Positions 29,230 to 34,519 of a stretch of DNA of 34,519 bases are shown here, piece by piece. The stretch spans positions 1-34,519 of the IMG/VR virus record IMGVR_UViG_3300018476_000011. One strand, given 5' to 3'. Position 1 is the stretch's first letter. Each line of letters opens with the position of its first letter. Under the pieces are notes generated by a model, which was not told the origin of the DNA, made no database searches, and saw only the letters and a program-made list of their open reading frames with translations. This DNA comes from a virus. A program made the translations under genes and the position numbers.

Positions 29230-29977
29230 CACGCGAGAGGTGCTGCTCGCCCGGCTGGTGGCGGTCTGCGGCGCGGTAAGCGGCATCCGCGCGGTTGCCC
29301 GCAACACGCTCGACGTGGCGGCGCTGAACCGGCCGGCGATCATCGTACAGGACGGCATCGAGCAGGTGCGCGACATCGCGCAGGGCGCCCGCTACACCGA
29401 GGTTGCCCGCATGGAATTGTCGCCGGGGCTGACGGTGATCGTGCGCGGCGGCGTTGGCGTCGATCCCGGCGGGCTGTTGTCGCTGTACCGGGCGCGGGTG
29501 CTGACGGCGGTACTGACCGACGCCGAGCTTATCGCCGCGACCGGGCGCAACGGCGGCATCCGATACGAGGGCTGCCTGGTGCCGAGCCCCGATCCCGAAG
29601 GCAAGGAGCACCGGCTCGATCTGACGCTGGTATTCGCCTACCCGTTCAAGCTGGCTGACGTTGCCGCGGAGGTGACCTTGACCGTGCCGGTTCGAGTCGA
29701 GCACCCGGCAACCGGGGCGATCATTGTGATGCAGGGCGCCGAGCGCGCGCTGTATGTGGCGAGCGGGCCGCTCGCCGCGCTGACGGTACGGTTGCCGCCG
29801 AGCGTCCCGGCCGGCGAGATGGTGGAGATATCGTTTGCCGCGCCGGTATCCGACCTGATGGTGCGGGATAGCGACGGGGCATCGCTGGCGGGCGCGCCGA
29901 CGAGCGGGTATGGGCCAGGCTCCGGGCTCCAGTTCCGCTACGTCGATGCGACGGTTGGCTGGACCTACTGGAAGTAA
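29222..29977 (+). CDS. Tail terminator-like protein with C-terminal beta domain
   Basis: GTG 29222 lies eight bases before the stop of the adaptor gene. The 251-residue protein begins VLLARLVAVCGAVSGIRAVARN and RPAIIVQDGIEQVRDIA, the alpha/beta fold of minor tail or tail-terminator proteins (about residues 1-150, ending DLTLVFAYPF). The last 95 residues are an extra beta domain (VMQGAERALYVASGPLAALTVRLPP, GLQFRYVDATVGWTYWK) that looks like an added adhesion module. Position between closure and gp10-like genes supports the call. Confidence 0.65.
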   Translation: MADTREVLLARLVAVCGAVSGIRAVARNTLDVAALNRPAIIVQDGIEQVRDIAQGARYTEVARMELSPGLTVIVRGGVGVDPGGLLSLYRARVLTAVLTDAELIAATGRNGGIRYEGCLVPSPDPEGKEHRLDLTLVFAYPFKLADVAAEVTLTVPVRVEHPATGAIIVMQGAERALYVASGPLAALTVRLPPSVPAGEMVEISFAAPVSDLMVRDSDGASLAGAPTSGYGPGSGLQFRYVDATVGWTYWK

Positions 29978-30483
29978 TGGCCGGCACCGGCATCGACTGG
30001 CGCATCGAGGAACTCGACAACCGGGTGCTGGCGAAGCTCGACCAGTTCCCGGAGCAGATCCAGGCTCGGGTGCGCGACGCCATAGCGAAGCTCACCAACC
30101 AGCTTTTGCACGCAGTCGAGGCCGGCGAGCCGAGCCTGCTGCGCCCGCACACCCACGCTTACGTCGACCAAGGGCGCGGCAAGACCGGGGCCTGGGTACG
30201 GGGCCGGGTGCGGGTGCTGCGCGACGAGGCGGCGGGCGTCAACTACGGCAAGATTGCCGGCGCGCTTGAGTATGGCGGGCCGGGCAAGAAGCGGCGCGGC
30301 ATGGTGAAGGTGGGCGCTTATCGCCGGCACGCGGGCGCGGTGCGGGCTTACGAGCGGCGGCAGCCGAGGATTCAGGCGCGGCGCTTTCTGCGCGGGCCGG
30401 CGCAGGCGATGCGCCCGCGGGTCGTGGCCGCGCTGCGCGCCGCCATCGGCGAGGCGTGGAAGGGCGACAAACCAACGACGTAA
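29977..30483 (+). CDS. HK97 gp10-like tail completion protein
   Basis: TAATG overlap fixes start 29977. The 168-residue protein reads IDWRIEELDNRVLAKLDQFPEQIQARVRDAIAKLTNQLLHAVEA, then VDQGRGKTGAWVRGRVRV, GALEYGGPGKK and PRIQARRFLRGPAQAMRPRVVAALRAAIGEAW. This is the basic HK97_gp10 tail-completion pattern. It stands ahead of the tube protein. Confidence 0.8.
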   Translation: MAGTGIDWRIEELDNRVLAKLDQFPEQIQARVRDAIAKLTNQLLHAVEAGEPSLLRPHTHAYVDQGRGKTGAWVRGRVRVLRDEAAGVNYGKIAGALEYGGPGKKRRGMVKVGAYRRHAGAVRAYERRQPRIQARRFLRGPAQAMRPRVVAALRAAIGEAWKGDKPTT

Positions 30484-30495
30484 GGGAGTAATTCT

Positions 30496-31005
30496 ATGGC
30501 AGCCGGCACGTTCAATGTGTTCGCCGCATCCGAGATCATCGGCAAAGTAAAATTTGTCGGGGCCAACGACATCGGCCCGCAGATCACGATGGAGCTTAAC
30601 AAGGTCATGTTTCGGCCCGCCGCCGCGGTCGGGCTCATTCAAGACGAGTGGGGGCAATTGTCGCTAACTGGCGAGGTGCTGGTGGACGATACCGGCGTCT
30701 TCGGCACGCTGACGCATCCCGACACGGGCGCCGTCTCGCCGCTGGTCGATATGTACTACATCGGCAAGGGCGTCGTGTCGGTGATGATCGAGCCGGATGT
30801 TGCTTATCGCGATATCGGCAATGTGCCGACGTTCGAGTTTACCCCGGACATCACCACCCTGCCGCATTTCTCGTCGCGGTACGGCGTGCGGGCGAAGGAT
30901 CTGGAGGTGGTGACTGAGAAAAACGCCAGCCTCAACATCGTCATGGATGAATTTACCTACGACAACCTGATGCTTACCCTGATGGGCGAGCCGACGACGC
31001 CCTGA
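30496..31005 (+). CDS. Major tail tube protein
   Basis: ATG 30496 has a good SD (AAGGGAG). The 169-residue protein is a compact beta protein (FNVFAASEIIGKVKFVG, GLIQDEWGQLSLTGEVLVDDTGVFGTL, FEFTPDITTLPHFSS, NASLNIVMDEFTYDNLMLTLMGE). It lies between the tail completion gene and the chaperones, the normal place of the tube protein, and it has a strong SD as expected for high output. Family assignment is by order and character. Confidence 0.8.
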   Translation: MAAGTFNVFAASEIIGKVKFVGANDIGPQITMELNKVMFRPAAAVGLIQDEWGQLSLTGEVLVDDTGVFGTLTHPDTGAVSPLVDMYYIGKGVVSVMIEPDVAYRDIGNVPTFEFTPDITTLPHFSSRYGVRAKDLEVVTEKNASLNIVMDEFTYDNLMLTLMGEPTTP

Positions 31006-31454
31006 TGGTTTCCCTGGTCGATATCATCCCGCAAACCCGCACGGTAGAGATCGGCGCGGGCGCGCTCGAGCTGCGCGGGCTGGGCTTGCGGCACATCGCG
31101 GAGTTGTTGCTGCGCTTTCCCGAGCTTCGCAAGCTGTGGATTGATGGCGCGCCCGTGCTCGACATCGAGGTGCTGATCGAGACGGCGCCTGATGCCATCG
31201 GCTCGATTATCGCGGAGGCCGCCAGCCAGCCCGAAGCCGCCGGCAATATCTCGTTGTCGCTGTCGCTTGAAGACGTATTCGAGTGCCTGATTGTGATCCG
31301 CGAATTGACGATGCCGGGTGGCGTCAACCCTTTCGTGGAAAGGCTCGGCCGGCTGCTCGGCGCCGACGACGCCCCATCTGGCAAGGCAGCGGCTACGAGT
31401 ACGCCGCGGCTGCCGAGCAACTCATCGCATGCGGCCACAGTGCCGGCGACGTGA
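31005..31454 (+). CDS. Tail assembly chaperone (gpG-like)
   Basis: The start overlaps the tube stop (TGATG). The 149-residue protein has RTVEIGAGALELRGLGLRHIAELLLRFPELRKLW, FECLIVIRELTMPG and NPFVERLGRLLGADDA, then a low-complexity end (AAATSTPRLPSNSSHAATVPAT) that looks untypical. The minus-one frame in this end reads well as protein (GYEYAAAAEQLIACGHSAGDVMSYTPKQ), which suggests a programmed frameshift making a longer product, as in lambda G-GT. The chaperone coats the tape measure during tail assembly. Confidence 0.8.
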   Translation: MVSLVDIIPQTRTVEIGAGALELRGLGLRHIAELLLRFPELRKLWIDGAPVLDIEVLIETAPDAIGSIIAEAASQPEAAGNISLSLSLEDVFECLIVIRELTMPGGVNPFVERLGRLLGADDAPSGKAAATSTPRLPSNSSHAATVPAT

Positions 31455-31612
31455 TGAGCTACACGCCGAAACAGGTCGGCGCCTTCCTGGCGATTGCGGC
31501 GCAGCGCAGGCGCCGCGAGCTTGCCGAGCAACTGAACATCGCCGCGCTGGGCGCACAGGGCGACGGCAAGGCTGTGAAGGAAACGCTGAAAGAATTGAGC
31601 GACGATGCCTGA
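31454..31612 (+). CDS. Chaperone T-like extension (frameshift product or small gene)
   Basis: In the minus-one frame the open frame runs to 31612. Alone it could start at ATG 31454, overlapping the G stop (TGATG), giving 52 residues: SYTPKQVGAFLAIAAQRRRRELAEQLNIAALGAQGDGKAV and ETLKELSDD. The preceding 25 codons in the same frame are also protein-like, so fusion to G by a minus-one shift near GCCCCAT (31371-31377) is more likely. Its last bases overlap the tape measure start by eight. Confidence 0.7.
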   Translation: MSYTPKQVGAFLAIAAQRRRRELAEQLNIAALGAQGDGKAVKETLKELSDDA

Positions 31613-33320
31613 CAACCTGACGATCCAGATTTCGGCCGACACCGGCAAGGCGCGCGCTGATCTTGAGTTGCTCAAGGGCAAGCTGCGGGATCTCGGGAAG
31701 GAGATGCGGGCCGCCCGCGACGAGGCGCTGAAGACCGGCGACCGGACCAACCTCGACCGGCTCGCGAAAGAATACGACAACGTTAGCCGCTCAGCCAAAG
31801 GGTTGCAGACGCAACTCCGGGCGACCAATCGCGAGGTTGCCTCGCCCGCATGGGGGGCCGCCGCCAAGGGCGCCGCGGCGCTTAATGCGGAGATCATCGG
31901 GCTCGTCAAATCAAGCGCCGGCGTTGCGGGCGGCCTCGGCAGCGCGCTGCTCGGCACCGTCAACCTGATCGGCAAGACCGTTGATCAATTGCTCGAGCTG
32001 CGGCGGCTGTCGCAGAGCACTGGGTTTTCCCCCGGCGCCATCAAGGCGGTTAACGAGACGCTGGAGGACACCGGGCAGGAAGCCGGCGCCGGCAATAAAG
32101 CGCTAGTCAAATTATCTCAAGCATTTGCCCAAGTTCGCGAGGACGCCAGGAATGCCGGGCAAGCCGTTGGCGATGCGGTGCGCGTATTCCGCGGTAGCGA
32201 TGCCAAAGAGACCCAGAGCGATCCATTCGGGATCGAGGTCTTTCGCGGCGGCAAGGTAAACAAGACCGAGATAAAGAGTGTCGGCGATGCGTTCAAAGCG
32301 CTCGGCGTCGACATGCGCAAGTTTAAGGATGACGCGGCAGGCAACGACGCGGCGTTGCAAGCGATCATCGACGGGTTCGAGAAGCTGGCGAAGGCCGGAA
32401 AGATTGACCAGGCCAACCTCGCCTCGATGCAGCTTTTCGGCAAGGGCATGCGGGAGATGGTGCCGGCGCTGAGAGAACTCGGGCAGGAAGCCGGCGGCCT
32501 GCAAACCAAGATGAACGAGCTTCGCCAGCAAGGCCGGTTCCCCGACGACGCCGCGATGCAGCAGGCGCGGGACTATCGAAAGGCGCAGAAGGACATCGGC
32601 GATGCTGTCGATAGCGTCGGGTTTTCCCTGCTACGGACGTTCGGGCCAGGCGCCCAAGAGCAGATGAAGCTGTTTAAAAACGACATTAACGCCATTAGCA
32701 GGGCTGGAACCGACCTCAACAACCTGTGGCACCTTCTAACCGATACGATGGTGAAGGACGCTCAGGAGGAGTTGCCGAAGATTGTCCCGATGTTCGAGGA
32801 CATGTTCACGCGGCTCGGCGCCGGGTTTGTCGAATTGGGCAATGTCATCGCCGGTTGGGCGCGGAGCGCGTGGGATGCAATCCGCAGCGTCGTGAGCGCC
32901 ATAGGATCGCTGCCGGGCACCACTGCCGGCGGCGACATGCCGCCGATGCCGGCCCGAGCGGCAGGCGGCATGGTCTACGGACCCGGCAGCGGCACCAGCG
33001 ACAGCATCCTGGCGCGGCTCAGCAATGGCGAGTTCGTCATGCGCGCCGCTGCCGTCAGCAAGTGGGGGCCGCGCTTTATGGCGGCGCTGAACGGCATGCA
33101 GAACCCGTTCGGCTATGCCGGCGGCGGGCTGGTGCGGCCACGCTTTGCCGCGGGCGGCATGGTGACGGCGAGGACCAGCGATGGCGTCACGGTCAATCTC
33201 AGCTTCCCCGGCGGCACCTTCGCGCTGCGCGGCGACGCGGCGATCGTCGGCGGACTGACGCGCGAGGCGCGGCGTGCCGGCATGCTCTCGGCCGGGCGCC
33301 TGGCGGCGGCGATCAACTGA
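31605..33320 (+). CDS. Tail tape measure protein
   Basis: The 571-residue protein starts with a coiled-coil region (KARADLELLKGKLRDLGKEMRAARDEALK) and has long helices, a hydrophobic stretch around residues 95-130 (GVAGGLGSALLGTVNLIG) and a Gly-rich C-terminus with GMVYGPGSGTSDSILARLSNGEFVMRAAAV, the hallmark of phage tape measures. At roughly 0.15 nm per residue the tail would be of the order of 85 nm. No lytic transglycosylase or peptidase motif is visible. Its stop overlaps the next gene as TGATG. Confidence 0.9.
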   Translation: MPDNLTIQISADTGKARADLELLKGKLRDLGKEMRAARDEALKTGDRTNLDRLAKEYDNVSRSAKGLQTQLRATNREVASPAWGAAAKGAAALNAEIIGLVKSSAGVAGGLGSALLGTVNLIGKTVDQLLELRRLSQSTGFSPGAIKAVNETLEDTGQEAGAGNKALVKLSQAFAQVREDARNAGQAVGDAVRVFRGSDAKETQSDPFGIEVFRGGKVNKTEIKSVGDAFKALGVDMRKFKDDAAGNDAALQAIIDGFEKLAKAGKIDQANLASMQLFGKGMREMVPALRELGQEAGGLQTKMNELRQQGRFPDDAAMQQARDYRKAQKDIGDAVDSVGFSLLRTFGPGAQEQMKLFKNDINAISRAGTDLNNLWHLLTDTMVKDAQEELPKIVPMFEDMFTRLGAGFVELGNVIAGWARSAWDAIRSVVSAIGSLPGTTAGGDMPPMPARAAGGMVYGPGSGTSDSILARLSNGEFVMRAAAVSKWGPRFMAALNGMQNPFGYAGGGLVRPRFAAGGMVTARTSDGVTVNLSFPGGTFALRGDAAIVGGLTREARRAGMLSAGRLAAAIN

Positions 33321-33754
33321 TGGCAGACGGCACGCTACTGGAGATCAGCGGGCCGGGCATTGCCAGCTACACGGCGCGTGGAGCCACGCAGACGCTCGAT
33401 CCCATCGATGCGTCGTCGGTCATGGCGCGCACCGTCAACGGCGCGCTGATCGATCTGTCGCCTGCGCAGATGCGCAAGTACAAGAGCACGATCTCCTGCA
33501 ACGACACCGAGACGCCCGCGCTCGGCGATGTATGGCCGGGCATGGTGCTGACGGTCGACTGTATTACCGAGCTTGGATACTTGACGGCGGGCGGCGCGCC
33601 TGCGCGGACGATTGTCCCCGGCTCGTCGCGGGTTAATTCCAGTTGGACTTATTACCGCCCGCGGCTGTCGATGATGGTCATCAACTATACCGTCAGCCGC
33701 GACGAGTACGGCGCGATGACCGATTGGTCCCTGGATCTGGAAGAGCAAATCTAG
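33320..33754 (+). CDS. Minor tail protein, 144 aa
   Basis: TGATG start overlap with the tape measure. The protein reads GTLLEISGPGIASYTARGATQTLDPIDASS, VNGALIDLSPAQMRKYKSTISCND and GDVWPGMVLTVDCITEL, with a C-terminal YYRPRLSMMVINYTVSRDEYGAMTDWSLDLEE. It is beta-rich and follows the tape measure, so it may be a distal tail or tip adaptor. Family not named. The next gene starts three bases after its stop. Confidence 0.7.
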   Translation: MADGTLLEISGPGIASYTARGATQTLDPIDASSVMARTVNGALIDLSPAQMRKYKSTISCNDTETPALGDVWPGMVLTVDCITELGYLTAGGAPARTIVPGSSRVNSSWTYYRPRLSMMVINYTVSRDEYGAMTDWSLDLEEQI

Positions 33755-33757
33755 CGA

Positions 33758-34519
33758 ATGCCAGGGCCACATTATTTTGCCTGGGCCGACGAAGGCGAAC
33801 CGTTCGACCCGCTGGTGCACAACCGCGAAGACGAGGCGATCACCTCGCTGAGCATCAGCCAGAGCGAGGGCGATTTTGCCGGGCTCAACATAACGGTCGT
33901 CAACCCGTGGTCGGGGCTGCTGGAGCCGACCCGGCAGCTCTGGTGCTGGCTATCGTGGGATGACGGCACCGAGATCATCCCGCTGTTCTACGGGCGCATC
34001 GCCGCGGTTCCCGAGAGTATCGACGGCGAGACGGTGCGGCTGCTGTTCGCCGCCCGGCCGCTCGGCTTCGACGCGATGAAGGCGGACTACGCCGAAACGC
34101 TCAAAGTGTTGCCCTACTACGACCCGGTGTGGATCTCGGGCGATCTCGCCGACCCCGACGCCGTGCTGACCGGCTACGGCACGCGCTGGCACATCGACCG
34201 CTGCACGCACGAGCTGTCGCACAGTGACGAGCTGGTCGGCGAGGACGGCACGCTGACCATCGGCGAGGCCGACCACCTCTACGACGATTTCAGCGCATCG
34301 TATGGCGAGCCGCCGCTGGCGCGAGTCAACATCGAGGCCAGCCTCGGCTGGACGCAGGGCGGCACCGGCACCATCGACATGACCTGGCGCATCCAGAGCA
34401 TCTTCGACCAGCACAAGAACATCTACGCGCGCGGGCCGCACGGCATCACCGGCAAGTCGGGCTCGGGCGTCATCTCGTCCTTAACCGGCAACGGGCTGAT
34501 GGAGGATTGGCCGAAGCCG
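33758..34519 (+). CDS. Tail-tip / hub protein, N-terminal part (continues at 1)
   Basis: ATG 33758 opens the gene and the frame is still open at the window end; it continues in phase at base 124 (or base 1 after removing the overlap). This part reads PHYFAWADEGEPFDPLVHNREDEAITSLSISQSEGDF, then LFYGRIAAVPESIDGETVRLLFAARP and SASYGEPPLARVNIEASLGWTQGGTG. It is an all-beta N-terminal domain like those that attach to the tail distal ring. The full protein is about 632 residues. Confidence 0.8.
   Translation, partial: MPGPHYFAWADEGEPFDPLVHNREDEAITSLSISQSEGDFAGLNITVVNPWSGLLEPTRQLWCWLSWDDGTEIIPLFYGRIAAVPESIDGETVRLLFAARPLGFDAMKADYAETLKVLPYYDPVWISGDLADPDAVLTGYGTRWHIDRCTHELSHSDELVGEDGTLTIGEADHLYDDFSASYGEPPLARVNIEASLGWTQGGTGTIDMTWRIQSIFDQHKNIYARGPHGITGKSGSGVISSLTGNGLMEDWPKP
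34397..34519. repeat. Right copy of 123-bp terminal overlap
   Basis: Exact copy of bases 1-123. See the left copy: both lie inside the tail-tip reading frame, so only one is present in the closed molecule. Confidence 0.95.

Noticed and set aside
1-34519. tRNA genes, CRISPR arrays, insertion sequences
   Set aside because: No cloverleaf with GTTCRA-type arm, no regularly spaced repeats and no transposase were seen on either strand by eye.

Overview
This window is best read as one complete, circularly permuted genome of a small tailed (siphovirus-like) phage. Bases 1-123 are repeated exactly at 34397-34519, so the contig closes into a circle of 34,396 bp, and a large tail-tip gene runs intact across the junction (33758 to the end, continuing at 1-1260). 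Gene content and style point to an alphaproteobacterial host: GC-rich codons, a CpaC (Tad pilus secretin) type domain, a PEP-CTERM surface protein, small rhizobial-style regulators, and pervasive ATGA/TGATG stop-start overlaps. The host assignment is an inference.

Layout on the + strand: tail tip and host-recognition genes with two concanavalin-like lectin proteins and a repeat-built fibre (33.3 kb through 5.4 kb); three small proteins including two membrane proteins (5.4-5.9 kb). A mostly leftward block (5.9-8.96 kb, minus strand) holds a secretin-N-domain exported protein, plasmid-style helix-turn-helix proteins and a CI-like repressor. From 9.0 kb a rightward early operon starts with a Cro-like gene and continues with RuvC, a string of very small genes with repeated start junctions, a YqaJ-type exonuclease, a PEP-CTERM protein, RecT, a TGT/DpdA-like transglycosylase and a replication protein with candidate origin repeats. 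At 16-18.5 kb there are small regulators and a Cys-rich multi-zinc-ribbon protein. The packaging and head module (18.6-30.5 kb) carries HNH, TerS, TerL, a protease-capsid fusion, three consecutive signal-peptide proteins, portal, collagen-like fibre and connectors. The tail module (30.5-33.8 kb) carries tube, chaperones, tape measure and tail tip.

Control: divergent promoters around 8.96-9.03 kb and a leftward promoter at 8.2 kb each carry CTAG-containing sites in the -35/-10 spacer, which suggests one repressor controls both directions. I recognise neither an integrase nor an endolysin. Together with a winged-helix (Rep-like) gene that has a hairpin at its start codon and a terminator-bearing antisense RNA candidate in its leader, this suggests plasmid-like lysogeny (phage-plasmid). 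That is an inference.

The most unusual biology is the number of exported proteins encoded by a small phage: a PEP-CTERM protein inserted between exonuclease and RecT, a free CpaC-like N-domain, and three Cys-rich secreted proteins (bead-like, AbfB/lectin-like, pectate-lyase-like) between capsid and portal. These may remodel or mask the lysogen surface, or be exported virion accessories.
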